Below are positions 7,441 through 18,208 of a stretch of 64,000 nucleotides of DNA, piece after piece. The stretch's first letter is position 1; every line of letters starts with the position of its first letter. The stretch is from Rhodococcus sp. 14-2470-1b (GTDB taxonomy: Bacteria > Actinomycetota > Actinomycetes > Mycobacteriales > Mycobacteriaceae), in assembly GCF_002259415.1 (NCBI RefSeq), contig NZ_NPFY01000035.1:124001-188000 (forward strand), written 5' to 3'. The position numbers and the translations under genes were made by a program. Below the pieces are notes generated by a model. That model did not search any database, had not been told where the DNA came from, and worked only from the letters and a program-made list of their open reading frames with translations.

Positions 7441-9540
7441 GTGTCGATCACAGACGATATTGACGTCCTCATTACAGCGCACCATCCCAGCGACTGGACG
7501 GACCTGGACACCAGGGCGGTCGACACTGTCAGAGTCCTCGCTGCCGATGCAGTGCAGAAGGTCGGCAACGGCCACCCCGGTACAGCGATGAGCCTCGCCC
7601 CGCTGGCCTACACCCTGTTCCAGCGGACCATGCGTCACGACCCGAACGACACGCACTGGATCGGGCGCGACCGATTCGTTCTCTCCTGTGGACACTCGAG
7701 CCTGACGCTGTACCTGCAGCTGTACTTGGGTGGCTTCGGCCTCGAACTCGTCGACATCGAGTCGTTGCGCACGTTCAAGTCCAAAACTCCAGGTCACCCG
7801 GAATTCCGCCACACGGATGGCGTGGAGATCACCACCGGACCTCTAGGCCAGGGATTGGCCTCCGCGGTGGGTATGGCCATGGCGTCGCGTCGCGAGCGTG
7901 GCTTGTTCGATCCCGAGCCCGCGCTCGGGACGAGTCCGTTCGACCATTACATCTACGTCATCGCATCCGACGGCGACATCGAAGAAGGTGTGACCTCGGA
8001 GGCGTCGTCGCTCGCCGGCACCCAGCAGCTCGGCAACCTCATCCTGTTCTACGACGACAACAAGATCTCCATCGAACACGCCACCGACATCGCGCTGTCG
8101 GAGAACACCGCCGCACGTTACGAGGCGTACGGCTGGCACGTCCAGGTAGTCGAAGGCGGCGAGAACGTCACTGCCATCGAGGAAGCAATCGAGGCTGCGA
8201 AAGCCGTGACCGACAAGCCGTCGATCATCGTGCTGCGCACCATCATCGGCTACCCGGCGCCGACGATGATGAACACCGGCGCTGTACACGGCGCCGCCCT
8301 CGGCGACGAGGAAATCGCCAAGGTCAAGAAGGCACTCGACTTCGACCCGGAAAAGACCTTCGAGGTCACCGACGAGGTCATCGCCCACACGCGCGGCCTG
8401 CAGGAGCGCGGCCGCAAGGCACACGCGGAGTGGAACACGGAGTTCGACGCGTGGGCTGCACGTGAGCCCGAGCGTAAGAAGTTGCTGGATCGCCTGACCG
8501 CGGGCGACCTCCCCGAGGGCTGGACCGACGTCCTGCCGACGTGGGAGCCCGGCAGCAAGGCAATCGCGACCCGCGCCGCGTCCGGCGACGTTCTGAGCGC
8601 GGTCGGACCTGTTCTTCCGGAACTCTGGGGCGGATCCGCCGACCTTGCCGGCAGCAACAACACCACGATCAAGGGCGCGAAGTCCTTCGGGCCGACGTCC
8701 ATCTCCACCGACGATTGGGATGCCGAGCCCTACGGACGGACTCTGCACTTCGGTATCCGTGAGCACGCGATGGGCTCGATCCTGTCCGGCATCGTCATGC
8801 ACGGGCCGACTCGGGCGTACGGCGGAACCTTCATGCAGTTCAGTGACTACATGCGTCCCGCTGTCCGGCTCGCGTCGTTGATGGACATCGACCCGATCTA
8901 CGTCTGGACGCACGATTCCATCGGCCTCGGTGAAGACGGCCCGACGCATCAGCCCGTCGAGCACCTTGCCGCCCTGCGCGCCATTCCCAACCTGTCCGTC
9001 GTCCGCCCGGGTGACGCCAACGAAACGGCGTACGCCTGGCAGTCGACCCTCGCTCGATCCAGCAGCAGCGGACCCGTCGGCCTGGCGCTGACACGTCAGG
9101 GCATCCCGGTTCTCGAGGGCACCAGCTACGAGGGAGTCTCGAAGGGCGGGTATGTCCTCGTCGAGTCGTCGAAGGCTGCTCCGGACGTGATCCTGATCGG
9201 AACGGGTTCCGAGCTCCAGTACGCGGTCGAGGCACAGAAAACTCTGGAAGCCCAGGGAATCGCCGCACGGGTCGTATCCATGCCGTGTGTCGAGTGGTTC
9301 AACAGCCAGGACCAGAACTACCGCGACCAGGTGCTTCCGCCCACGGTCAAGGCGCGCGTCTCCATCGAGGCGGGCATCGCGATGCCGTGGTACCCGATCG
9401 TCGGCGGCTTCGGCGAGATCATCTCGCTCGAGCACTACGGCGAATCGGCCGACGCCAAAACGCTCTTCCGCGAGTACGGATTCACGGCCGACGCAGTGGT
9501 CGCCGCCGCGCAGCGCTCCATCACCAATGTGAAGGGATAA
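7441..9540 (+). CDS. tkt: transketolase
   Basis: Thiamine-diphosphate enzyme of the non-oxidative pentose phosphate pathway, transferring two-carbon units between sugar phosphates. The 699-aa protein is family length. The ThDP/Mg motif region is SDGDIEEGVTSEAS near residue 176, with NNKIS-like DDNKISIEH following. The early VQKVGNGHPGTAMSLAP and the pyrimidine-domain FGIREHAMG (near 438) are diagnostic. GTG 7441 was chosen: AGGAG lies about 10 nt upstream and the protein aligns there with the family. It heads the tkt-tal-zwf-opcA-pgl operon, with 3-nt gaps or overlaps to the following genes. Confidence 0.97.
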   Translation: MSITDDIDVLITAHHPSDWTDLDTRAVDTVRVLAADAVQKVGNGHPGTAMSLAPLAYTLFQRTMRHDPNDTHWIGRDRFVLSCGHSSLTLYLQLYLGGFGLELVDIESLRTFKSKTPGHPEFRHTDGVEITTGPLGQGLASAVGMAMASRRERGLFDPEPALGTSPFDHYIYVIASDGDIEEGVTSEASSLAGTQQLGNLILFYDDNKISIEHATDIALSENTAARYEAYGWHVQVVEGGENVTAIEEAIEAAKAVTDKPSIIVLRTIIGYPAPTMMNTGAVHGAALGDEEIAKVKKALDFDPEKTFEVTDEVIAHTRGLQERGRKAHAEWNTEFDAWAAREPERKKLLDRLTAGDLPEGWTDVLPTWEPGSKAIATRAASGDVLSAVGPVLPELWGGSADLAGSNNTTIKGAKSFGPTSISTDDWDAEPYGRTLHFGIREHAMGSILSGIVMHGPTRAYGGTFMQFSDYMRPAVRLASLMDIDPIYVWTHDSIGLGEDGPTHQPVEHLAALRAIPNLSVVRPGDANETAYAWQSTLARSSSSGPVGLALTRQGIPVLEGTSYEGVSKGGYVLVESSKAAPDVILIGTGSELQYAVEAQKTLEAQGIAARVVSMPCVEWFNSQDQNYRDQVLPPTVKARVSIEAGIAMPWYPIVGGFGEIISLEHYGESADAKTLFREYGFTADAVVAAAQRSITNVKG

Positions 9541-9543
9541 CCC

Positions 9544-10668
9544 ATGACCCAGAACAAGAACCTCGCAGACCTGTCCGCAGCAGGCGTATCCGTCTGGCTC
9601 GACGATCTGTCCCGCGACCGCATCACCTCCGGGAACCTGAAGGAGCTCATCGACAGCAAGAGCGTCGTCGGTGTCACCACCAACCCGTCGATCTTCCAGG
9701 CGGCTCTCAGCAAGGGTGATGCGTACGACGCTCAGGTCACCGAGCTCGCCGAGCGCGGAGCGGACGTCGACGCGACGATTCGCACCGTCACCACCGACGA
9801 CGTGCGCAACGCCTGCGACATCTTTGCTCCGATCCACGAGTCCTCAGCAGGCGTCGACGGACGAGTATCGATCGAGGTCGATCCGCGTCTGGCCCACGAC
9901 ACCGAGAAGACGATCGCGCAAGCCGTCGAGCTGTGGAAGATCGTCGACCGGCCCAACGTGCTGATCAAGATCCCCGCGACCGAGGCAGGTATCCCTGCGA
10001 TCGCCAAGGTCATCGGCGAGGGCATCAGCGTGAATGTCACGCTCATCTTCTCGGTCGAACGCTACGAGGCCGTCATCGGCGCGTATCTGGAGGGCTTGGA
10101 AGCTGCACGTGCGGCCGGCCACGATCTGTCGAAGATTCACTCCGTCGCCTCGTTCTTCGTCTCACGCGTCGACACCGAGATCGACGCTCGGCTGGACAAG
10201 ATCGGCACGCCCGACGCCGAGGCGCTCAAAGGCAAGGCCGCACTCGCCAACGCTCGCCTGGCGTACGTCGCCTACCAGCAGGCGTTCGAGGTCGGGCCCC
10301 GCTTCCACGAGCTCGCAGGCTCGGGAGCACGCCCGCAGCGGCCGCTGTGGGCCTCCACCGGGGTCAAGAACCCGGCCTACCCCGACACGCTGTACGTGAC
10401 CGACCTGGTATCGCCCAACACGGTCAACACGATGCCGGAGAAGACTCTGGATGCCGTCGCCGACCACGGCGAGGTATCGGGAGACACCATCTCCAGTAAG
10501 GGCCCCGAATCCCAGGAGGTCTTCGACCAGCTGTCCGCGATCGGAATCGACGTGACGGATGTGTTCCTCACTCTCGAGAACGAGGGCGTGCAGAAGTTCG
10601 AGGCGTCTTGGAGCGAGTTGCTCGAAGCCACCGGCGAGCAGCTGCGTCAAGCAGGCCAGAAGAGCTGA
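9544..10668 (+). CDS. tal: transaldolase
   Basis: Transfers dihydroxyacetone units between sedoheptulose-7-phosphate and glyceraldehyde-3-phosphate. The 374-aa length places it in the long actinobacterial/cyanobacterial transaldolase subfamily. The Schiff-base lysine is K142 in LIKIPATEAG, and the early GVTTNPSIFQAA motif is family-typical. It begins 3 nt after the tkt stop and is followed 3 nt later by zwf, so the genes are almost certainly co-transcribed. Confidence 0.96.
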   Translation: MTQNKNLADLSAAGVSVWLDDLSRDRITSGNLKELIDSKSVVGVTTNPSIFQAALSKGDAYDAQVTELAERGADVDATIRTVTTDDVRNACDIFAPIHESSAGVDGRVSIEVDPRLAHDTEKTIAQAVELWKIVDRPNVLIKIPATEAGIPAIAKVIGEGISVNVTLIFSVERYEAVIGAYLEGLEAARAAGHDLSKIHSVASFFVSRVDTEIDARLDKIGTPDAEALKGKAALANARLAYVAYQQAFEVGPRFHELAGSGARPQRPLWASTGVKNPAYPDTLYVTDLVSPNTVNTMPEKTLDAVADHGEVSGDTISSKGPESQEVFDQLSAIGIDVTDVFLTLENEGVQKFEASWSELLEATGEQLRQAGQKS

Positions 10669-10671
10669 GAC

Positions 10672-12228
10672 GTGGCCACCGCAGAAACCGATCAGAAGGA
10701 TTCCGCGGAGTGGCACAACCCACTTCGCGATCCACGTGACAAGCGTCTTCCGCGGATCGCGGGGCCCTGCAGCCTCGTGATCTTCGGTGTCACCGGCGAC
10801 CTCGCCCGTAAGAAGCTCATGCCTGCGGTGTACGACTTGGCGAACCGGGGGCTCCTGCCCCCCGGTTTCGCCCTCGTCGGATTCGCGCGGCGAGAGTGGG
10901 AGAACGAGGACTTCGCGCAGATCGTGCACGACGCGGTCCGCGATCACGCCCGCACGCCGTTCAGCGAGGAGGTGTGGAACACCCTCGCGGAGGGATTTCG
11001 ATTCGTTCAGGGATCGTTCGACGACGACGCGGCGTTCGACAGCCTGTCGGCCACGCTCGCCGAACTGGACGAAACCCGCGGCACCGGGGGAAATCACGCC
11101 TTCTACCTGTCGATCCCTCCCGGCGCCTTCCCTGTCGTTCTGGAACAGCTCTCCCGCTCCGGCCTCGCTCAGCGTGAGGAAGGCAAGTGGCGCCGAGTCG
11201 TCATCGAGAAGCCGTTCGGGCACGATCTGGACAGCGCCAAGGAACTGAACGCGGTCGTGAACAGGGTGTTCCCCGAGGACACCGTCTTCCGCATCGATCA
11301 CTACTTGGGCAAGGAAACCGTCCAGAACATTCTGGCTCTGCGCTTCGCGAATCAGTTGTTCGATCCCATCTGGAATGCCCACTACGTCGACCACGTGCAG
11401 ATCACGATGGCCGAGGACATCGGATTGGGCGGTCGCGCAGGGTATTACGACGGTATCGGCGCGGCCCGGGACGTCATCCAGAATCACTTGCTGCAGTTGC
11501 TGGCGATCACGGCGATGGAAGAACCGGTGAGCTTCAGCCCGTCGGAGCTGCAGTCGGAGAAGATCAAGGTTCTCTCCGCCACCAAGGCCGCCGAACCGTT
11601 CGCCGAGACCACCGCCAGGGGTCAGTACGCAGCCGGGTGGCAGGGCAGCCAGAAGGTCAAGGGGCTCAAGGAGGAAGAGGGATTCGACCCCGAGTCGAAC
11701 ACCGAAACCTACGCCGCCATCACACTCGAGGTCGACACGAGACGCTGGGGCGGAGTTCCGTTCTATCTGCGGACCGGAAAGGCTCTGGGACGCAGGGTCA
11801 CCGAGATCGCCATGGTGTTCAAACGCGCGCCACACCTGCCGTTCGATGCCACCATGACCGAGGAACTCGGCCAGAATGCGCTCGTCATCAGGGTCCAGCC
11901 CGACGAGGGCGTGACCATGCGATTCGGTTCGAAGGTGCCTGGGTCGAGCATGCAGGTCCGCGACGTCAGCATGGACTTCAGCTACGGTCAGGCCTTCACC
12001 GAATCTTCACCGGAGGCGTACGAACGGCTCATCCTCGACGTACTGCTCGGCGAACCGTCATTGTTCCCCGTCAATGCCGAGGTCGAGTTGTCCTGGAAGA
12101 TCCTGGATCCGATCCTCGACTTCTGGGCGTCGGGCGGCACCGCTGAGCCGTACGAGGCGGGCACCTGGGGTCCGGAGACAGCCGACGAGATGATGCAACG
12201 CACCGGACGCGAATGGAGAAGGCCGTGA
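10672..12228 (+). CDS. zwf: glucose-6-phosphate 1-dehydrogenase
   Basis: First oxidative step of the pentose phosphate pathway, making 6-phosphogluconolactone and NADPH. The 518-aa protein has the N-terminal dinucleotide motif GVTGDLARKKL near residue 39 and the substrate/active-site motif RIDHYLGKE near residue 208. The start is GTG 10672, 3 nt after tal. Its stop overlaps the opcA start as GTGA, tying it to the assembly factor encoded next. Confidence 0.97.
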   Translation: MATAETDQKDSAEWHNPLRDPRDKRLPRIAGPCSLVIFGVTGDLARKKLMPAVYDLANRGLLPPGFALVGFARREWENEDFAQIVHDAVRDHARTPFSEEVWNTLAEGFRFVQGSFDDDAAFDSLSATLAELDETRGTGGNHAFYLSIPPGAFPVVLEQLSRSGLAQREEGKWRRVVIEKPFGHDLDSAKELNAVVNRVFPEDTVFRIDHYLGKETVQNILALRFANQLFDPIWNAHYVDHVQITMAEDIGLGGRAGYYDGIGAARDVIQNHLLQLLAITAMEEPVSFSPSELQSEKIKVLSATKAAEPFAETTARGQYAAGWQGSQKVKGLKEEEGFDPESNTETYAAITLEVDTRRWGGVPFYLRTGKALGRRVTEIAMVFKRAPHLPFDATMTEELGQNALVIRVQPDEGVTMRFGSKVPGSSMQVRDVSMDFSYGQAFTESSPEAYERLILDVLLGEPSLFPVNAEVELSWKILDPILDFWASGGTAEPYEAGTWGPETADEMMQRTGREWRRP

Positions 12229-13133
12229 TTGTCGACATTCCTTCGACGACGACAGCCGAGGTGGGAAAGCAACTGGTCTCCCTCCGGGAGTCGGGCGGTG
12301 CCGTGACCATCGGGCGTGTGCTGACGCTGATCGTCGTCAGCAAGGACGCCACGAAGGCGGAGTCCGCGATCGAAGCGGCGAACGAGGCGTCACGGGAGCA
12401 TCCGTGCCGCGTCATCGTGCTGATCCACGGAGACCGGTCCGCGGAGTCGAGCCTCGACGCGCAGATTCGTGTCGGGGGCGACGCAGGAGCGTCCGAGGTC
12501 GTCGTCCTTCGCCTCAACGGCGAACTGGCGGATCACGAACACAGCGTCGTCATACCGTTTCTGCTGCCGGACACCCCGATCGTCGCCTGGTGGCCCAACG
12601 AAGCACCTGCCGTTCCTGCTCAGGATCCCTTGGGCCGGCTCGCAATTCGCCGTATCACCGATGCGACCAATGCACCGGACACGACGGCGGCGATCAAGAG
12701 CAGGTTGTCCAGTTACACCGACGGAGACACCGACCTGTCGTGGAGCCGAATCACGTATTGGCGTGGGCTACTCGCCACGGCCCTGGATCAGGCACCGCAC
12801 GAATCCGTCGTCTCCGCGGTGGTCTCGGGTCTGGCCGAGGAGCCTGCACTGGACATTCTCGCCGGTTGGCTCGCTGCCAAGCTGGAGGTACCGGTCCATC
12901 GTCGAACGGGCGAGCTGAAGGTCGTGTTGGATCGCGAGACCACCAGCATCTCGATCACCCGTCCGCAGACCGGAAAGACGGCCACGCTGCGCAGAACCGG
13001 CCAACCCGATGCGGAGGTCGCGCTCGCTCGACGTGGCACCCGCGAGTGTTTGGCCGAGGAGCTCAGGCGCCTCGATACCGACGAAATCTACGAACTGGCC
13101 TTGAAGGGTCTGTCGAAGGTGAGCTATGAGTAA
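12225..13133 (+). CDS. opcA: glucose-6-phosphate dehydrogenase assembly protein OpcA
   Basis: OpcA promotes assembly or activity of glucose-6-phosphate dehydrogenase and is usually encoded next to zwf in actinobacteria and cyanobacteria. The 302-aa product begins MIVDIPSTTTAEVGKQL, the normal actinobacterial OpcA start. This favours GTG 12225, which overlaps the zwf stop (GTGA) and has a GGAGAAGG just upstream, over ATG 12213. The central VAWWPNEAP segment is typical. The 3' end overlaps pgl by 8 nt. Confidence 0.94.
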   Translation: MIVDIPSTTTAEVGKQLVSLRESGGAVTIGRVLTLIVVSKDATKAESAIEAANEASREHPCRVIVLIHGDRSAESSLDAQIRVGGDAGASEVVVLRLNGELADHEHSVVIPFLLPDTPIVAWWPNEAPAVPAQDPLGRLAIRRITDATNAPDTTAAIKSRLSSYTDGDTDLSWSRITYWRGLLATALDQAPHESVVSAVVSGLAEEPALDILAGWLAAKLEVPVHRRTGELKVVLDRETTSISITRPQTGKTATLRRTGQPDAEVALARRGTRECLAEELRRLDTDEIYELALKGLSKVSYE

Positions 13134-13875
13134 GAAATCCGTCCTGCAGTTTCTCGACGCCCAGTCACTGGTCGACGCAGCTCGATCCCGCTTCGTCGAC
13201 GTGGTCGTGGCGGCTCAGGCCGAACGCGGCGTCGCGTCGGTCGTGCTGACCGGCGGCGGCACCGGCGTCGCGCTTCTGGAGGCTCTCCGCGCGGATTCCG
13301 GAGCCATCGACTGGGGACAGGTCGACGTCTACTTCGGCGACGAACGTTTCCTTCCCGCAGGCGATTCCGAACGCAACGAGGTGCAGGCCTCGCAGGCTCT
13401 ACTAGATCATGTGGGTGTGCACCCGGACCGAGTGTTCCGCATGGCGGCGTCGGACGGTCCACACGGCAGCGATCCCGAGGTGGCTGCGGCAACGTACGCG
13501 CAGATCCTCGGCGCCCGCTCCAACGGTGAGCACACACCGGAATTCGACGTGCACCTGCTCGGTATGGGCGGTGAGGGACATATCAATTCTCTGTTCCCGC
13601 ACACCGACGCCGTTCGCGAACAGCATCGGTACGTGGTGGCCGTCGAGGATTCTCCGAAACCGCCGCCGGTACGAATCACGCTGACGTTGCCTGCCGTCCG
13701 ACGTGCGAAGCACGTGTGGCTGTTGGTCTCCGGGGACGCCAAGGCGGACGCGGTGGCCGCAGCGGTCGGCGGCGCCGACTCCGACGACGTCCCGTCGGCG
13801 GGGGCGGTCGGATCGGAATCGACCGTGTGGTTCCTCGATGCAGGTGCGGCGTCGAAGCTGGAGAACAGCAACTAG
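13126..13875 (+). CDS. pgl: 6-phosphogluconolactonase
   Basis: Hydrolyses 6-phosphogluconolactone made by Zwf. The 249-aa protein (DevB type) has VDVYFGDERFLP near residue 65 and the diagnostic LLGMGGEGHINSLFPH near residue 142. ATG 13126 overlaps the opcA 3' end by 8 nt. It is the last gene of the tkt operon, followed by a strong hairpin and then convergent ppc. Confidence 0.95.
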   Translation: MSKKSVLQFLDAQSLVDAARSRFVDVVVAAQAERGVASVVLTGGGTGVALLEALRADSGAIDWGQVDVYFGDERFLPAGDSERNEVQASQALLDHVGVHPDRVFRMAASDGPHGSDPEVAAATYAQILGARSNGEHTPEFDVHLLGMGGEGHINSLFPHTDAVREQHRYVVAVEDSPKPPPVRITLTLPAVRRAKHVWLLVSGDAKADAVAAAVGGADSDDVPSAGAVGSESTVWFLDAGAASKLENSN

Positions 13876-13900
13876 ATTCGAGCAGCGGCAGACGACCCGG

Positions 13901-13939
13901 CGGCGCCGGTACCCGATTCGTCACGGGGTACCGGCGCCG
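13901..13939. terminator. bidirectional terminator between pgl and ppc
   Basis: Perfect 14-bp inverted repeat: CGGCGCCGGTACCC (13901-13914) and GGGTACCGGCGCCG (13926-13939) around an 11-nt loop. It lies 25 nt after the pgl stop, in the 262-nt gap between the convergent pgl and ppc. Nothing else recognisable is in that gap. Confidence 0.75.
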
Positions 13940-14137
13940 TCGGCGTCCGAGTCGCGTGTGCTCGCTGTGTCGTCCGCGTCCTTCGCTGTCGGTGGTGTCC
14001 GACGCGCCGACCGGGCAGAACGGTACGCCGAGCCGTCGCGCCAGGACTTGGCGTCAGTTCTGCACTGCCTCATACCTAGTCAGACGCAGCCGACACGGCG
14101 CCGGTTCCAGACTCGATCAGGACTGAGCCGTACGTGA

Positions 14138-16969
14138 CTAGCCGCTGTTGCGCAGGGCCGTCGCCAGACCGTTCATCGTCAGCAGGATGCCGCGTTTGAC
14201 TCGCTCCTCCTCGTCACCGGCACGGTAGCGTCGCAGCATCTCGACCTGCATCTGGTTGAGGGGCTCGAGGTACGGGAACCGGTTGTGCACCGACCGTTCC
14301 AGGGCAGGATTGTCCTCGAGCAACCTCGAGTGACCGGTGATGGAGAGGTACATCTCGATGGTTTTCGCGTGCTCTGCTTCGATCATTCCGAAGATCCTGG
14401 TGCGCAGTTCCGTGTCCGGGACGAGTTCGGAGTAACGAGCAGCGATCCCCAGATCCGATTTGGCCATGACCTGCGCGAGGTTCGACAGCACCGTTTGGAA
14501 GAACGGCCACTTCCGGTACAGGTCCGTCAGTACCGCCAGCTTGTTCTCGTCGCCGCCGACCCATTCCTCGAACGCCGTACCGGTTCCGTACCAGCCGGGC
14601 AGCATCACACGGCACTGGCTCCAGGACATCACCCATGGGATCGCGCGCAGATCGTACACCGAGTTGGTCGGCTTGCGTGAGGCGGGGCGGCTTCCGATGT
14701 TGAGCTCCCCCACCTCCGCAACCGGAGTGGACATTCGGAAGTACTCCACGAATCCAGGCTCCTCGTGCACGAGCCGACCGTACGCAGCGCGGGCTTTCGC
14801 CGCCAGGTCGTCGAGCACCTCGTAGGCAGGCTCGGCACCGTCGCCGAGACCTTCCACATCGAGCAGGGTCGATTCGAGCGTGCCTGCCACCAGCGATTCG
14901 AGGTTGCGACGAGCCATGGACGGCTCGGCGTACTTGGCGGCGATGATCTCGCCCTGTTCGGTCAGACGCAGGGACCCCTGCACGACGCCCGGAGGCTGCG
15001 CGAGGATGGCGTCGTAGCTCGGGCCGCCACCGCGGCCGACGGTGCCACCTCGACCGTGGAAGAGTCGCAACCGAATTCCGGTCTTGCGCGACGCCTCGAG
15101 CAGATCCAGTTCGGCGCGGTACAACGCCCAGTTCGCCGCGAGGTACCCGCCGTCCTTGTTCGAGTCGGAGTACCCGAGCATCACTTCCTGGTTCATACCG
15201 CGGCCCGCGACGAGAGCTCGGTAGACCGGAACGTCGAGAGTGGCCACGAGTGTGGCTGCGCCTTGCTGCAGGTCCTCGATGGTTTCGAACAGAGGCACTA
15301 CGCCCACAGTCGACGTCGGCGCGGATCCGTCGGTGCCGGGGTCGAAGATTCCGGCTTCCTTCAGCAGCAGGGCGGCTTCGAGCATGTCGCTCACCGACTG
15401 GCACATGCTGATGATGTAGTTCTGGATCGTGTCGGGCCCGAGGTGATCGATGGCTATCTTCGCAGCGCGGACGATGCCGAGTTCCTTGGTCGCGAGTTCG
15501 CTCAGCTGGGCCGTCGGGCCCACGAGGGGTCGTCGAGTGGTCAGCTCCCGTGCCAGCAGAGCGACCCGTTCGTTCTCGTCGAGCGAGGCGTAATCGGAGT
15601 GAACACCGGCCCATGCCAGGAGTTCGGCAACGACTTCCTCGTGCGTCTCCGAGTTCTGGCGCATGTCCAGTGCCTGCAGGTGGAAGCCGAACGTCTCGAC
15701 TGCTTGGCGCAGCGCCAGTAGACGGTCGTCGGCGATGAGAGCATCACCGTCGGCACGCAGCGCTCGGTCGATCGTGTCGAGATCGTTCAGTACGTCCTGG
15801 GGCGCGGCGTACGGGGTGGACCCGACATCGAGGCCGGCGACGGGAACGGAGTCGAGAACCCGCGCGGCGGTGGCCGTCAGCCGTGCTCGGATGCCGCGCA
15901 CGGCGACGCGATACGGTTCGTCGTTGCGGGTGTCGGCCGGATCGCCGGATTCTGCCGCCAACGTCAGCAGTTCGTCGCTGACCGCGACGAGTCGCGCGGA
16001 CATCGACAGTTCCCTCTCGAGCGCGACGAGCTCGTCCAGATAGTGGGCGAACGCGGTGTACCCGGCCTGATGTGTGGCGGTGTGTACGACCTCGGCTGTG
16101 ACGTTCGGATTTCCGTCGCGGTCTCCGCCGATCCACGAACCGGGACGAAGAATGGGCTGCGGCAGCAGGTCACTCGACGGCCACCTCTGCCGCAGGGCCT
16201 GACGTACGTCGGCGTTGAGTGCCGGAATGACGTCGAACAGTGACGTCTCGAAGTAGCGGAGGCCAACCTCGATCTCGTCCTGGATACGGAGCCTGGACAA
16301 CCTGATCAGGGCCGTCTCCCACAGAGTGAGGACCTGGCGACGGATCTGAACATCTACCGCAGCAAGCTCTTTGGCAGCGCTCGACGCGTTGTTCGCTGCC
16401 GCGGACGAGGCAACCTCGCGCCGCCGCATGAGCTCGGTGATCCTGGATTGAACGTCGAACACCGTGCGTCGACGCGTTTCCGTCGGATGCGCAGTGATGA
16501 CCGGCGCCACGAGCGCATCGGTCAGTGCATCGGCCACTTGCTGCTGAGTGAGGTCGGCAGTATCGAGTTTGATCCACGTCGCGTCGAGACTGCTGTCCTG
16601 CGGCGGATCCTCGCGATCGAGGTGAATTGCGCGGCGACGCTCGCGGTGCAGATCCTCGGCGAGATTGGCCAGCAGCGAGAAGTGGCTGAACGCGCGGATG
16701 AGCGGGACTGCCTGCGCCACATCGAGGTCGGCGTAGATCCCGAGCGAATCGTCGCGCTCACCCTCCGAGCGACGGACGGCGAAGGATTCGACTCGGGCAC
16801 GCTCGACGAGGTCGAACACGGCTGGGCCCTCGTGCTCGCGGATGATGTCGCCCAGAATGCCACCGAGGTATCGAATGTCTTCCCGCAGCGGCTCGGTCAA
16901 CTCACGACCTTGCGTCGTGGGTGTGACGAAGGCGGGAGATCCTGACGACTCCAAAGGGGTTTCGCTCAT
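14138..16969 (-). CDS. ppc: phosphoenolpyruvate carboxylase
   Basis: Anaplerotic enzyme that carboxylates phosphoenolpyruvate to oxaloacetate. The 943-aa protein has the catalytic-histidine motif TAHPTETRRRTVFD near residue 158 and the second signature FHGRGGTVGRGGGPS near residue 635. It ends in RNSG, close to the conserved C-terminal NTG. ATG 16969 was chosen because a GATAAT -10 box lies exactly 6 nt upstream, indicating a leaderless mRNA; an in-frame GTG at 16987 is the alternative. M. tuberculosis lacks ppc, so its presence at this spot separates the organism from that species. Confidence 0.96.
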   Translation of the reverse strand: MSETPLESSGSPAFVTPTTQGRELTEPLREDIRYLGGILGDIIREHEGPAVFDLVERARVESFAVRRSEGERDDSLGIYADLDVAQAVPLIRAFSHFSLLANLAEDLHRERRRAIHLDREDPPQDSSLDATWIKLDTADLTQQQVADALTDALVAPVITAHPTETRRRTVFDVQSRITELMRRREVASSAAANNASSAAKELAAVDVQIRRQVLTLWETALIRLSRLRIQDEIEVGLRYFETSLFDVIPALNADVRQALRQRWPSSDLLPQPILRPGSWIGGDRDGNPNVTAEVVHTATHQAGYTAFAHYLDELVALERELSMSARLVAVSDELLTLAAESGDPADTRNDEPYRVAVRGIRARLTATAARVLDSVPVAGLDVGSTPYAAPQDVLNDLDTIDRALRADGDALIADDRLLALRQAVETFGFHLQALDMRQNSETHEEVVAELLAWAGVHSDYASLDENERVALLARELTTRRPLVGPTAQLSELATKELGIVRAAKIAIDHLGPDTIQNYIISMCQSVSDMLEAALLLKEAGIFDPGTDGSAPTSTVGVVPLFETIEDLQQGAATLVATLDVPVYRALVAGRGMNQEVMLGYSDSNKDGGYLAANWALYRAELDLLEASRKTGIRLRLFHGRGGTVGRGGGPSYDAILAQPPGVVQGSLRLTEQGEIIAAKYAEPSMARRNLESLVAGTLESTLLDVEGLGDGAEPAYEVLDDLAAKARAAYGRLVHEEPGFVEYFRMSTPVAEVGELNIGSRPASRKPTNSVYDLRAIPWVMSWSQCRVMLPGWYGTGTAFEEWVGGDENKLAVLTDLYRKWPFFQTVLSNLAQVMAKSDLGIAARYSELVPDTELRTRIFGMIEAEHAKTIEMYLSITGHSRLLEDNPALERSVHNRFPYLEPLNQMQVEMLRRYRAGDEEERVKRGILLTMNGLATALRNSG

Positions 16970-16975
16970 CCCCCG

Positions 16976-16981
16976 ATTATC
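16976..16981 (-). promoter_or_regulatory. -10 box for leaderless ppc mRNA
   Basis: Minus-strand GATAAT, one mismatch from TATAAT, is 6 nt before ATG 16969. Confidence 0.55.
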
Positions 16982-17059
16982 GTGCACCCACCGGCGTCAT
17001 GCAGCCCGAGGTCCTGTACGGGCCCGGTACCGCAACATGATATGTAAGGACAAACCGGA

Positions 17060-17293
17060 TCAGGAGAACTTGATCTCCAGACCGATTCCGAGGATTGCGA
17101 TCAGCCACACGACGCCGGTGAAAATGGTCAACCGATCCAGGTTCTTCTCCACGACCGTCGAGCTCGACAGAGACGACTGGACACCACCGCCGAACAGACT
17201 GGACAGGCCGCCGCCCTTGCCCCGGTGCAGCAGCACCAGAAGAATCAGCGCCAAACTGGTGACCACCAGCAAAATATCCAGGAACAGTTCCAT
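17060..17293 (-). CDS. secG: preprotein translocase subunit SecG
   Basis: Small membrane subunit of the SecYEG protein export channel. The 77-aa product has two hydrophobic segments (about residues 3-22 and 55-73) joined by a Gly/Ser-rich loop with GKGGGLSSLFGGG, the SecG signature. It sits downstream of the gap-pgk-tpiA terminator and upstream of ppc, the common actinobacterial location. A GAGG-like site lies just before ATG 17293. Confidence 0.94.
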   Translation of the reverse strand: MELFLDILLVVTSLALILLVLLHRGKGGGLSSLFGGGVQSSLSSSTVVEKNLDRLTIFTGVVWLIAILGIGLEIKFS

Positions 17294-17348
17294 GTCCGCC
17301 TCACAATAGTCTCAGCTCACAACCCGTGACAGCCTACCTGCACGACGC

Positions 17349-17391
17349 ACACTGCCGTGCCACCGCCTCGGTGGCGGTAACACGGCAGTGT
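17349..17391 (-). terminator. terminator of the gap-pgk-tpiA operon
   Basis: Compound hairpin: 10-bp outer arms CACTGCCGTG (17350-17359) and CACGGCAGTG (17381-17390), extended by an A-T pair. After a 2x2 internal loop come inner arms ACCGCC (17362-17367) and GGCGGT (17373-17378) with a 5-nt loop. It begins 29 nt past the tpiA stop and separates tpiA from secG. Confidence 0.8.
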
Positions 17392-17419
17392 CCGATCTGT
17401 TGCTCGATCAGCTGTGCGA

Positions 17420-18205
<786 letters not shown>

Positions 18206-18208
18206 GGT

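Noticed and set aside
7843..9837. Long open frame antisense to tkt
   Set aside because: It is a mirror of a well-conserved gene, caused by high GC in third positions. It has no recognisable domain.
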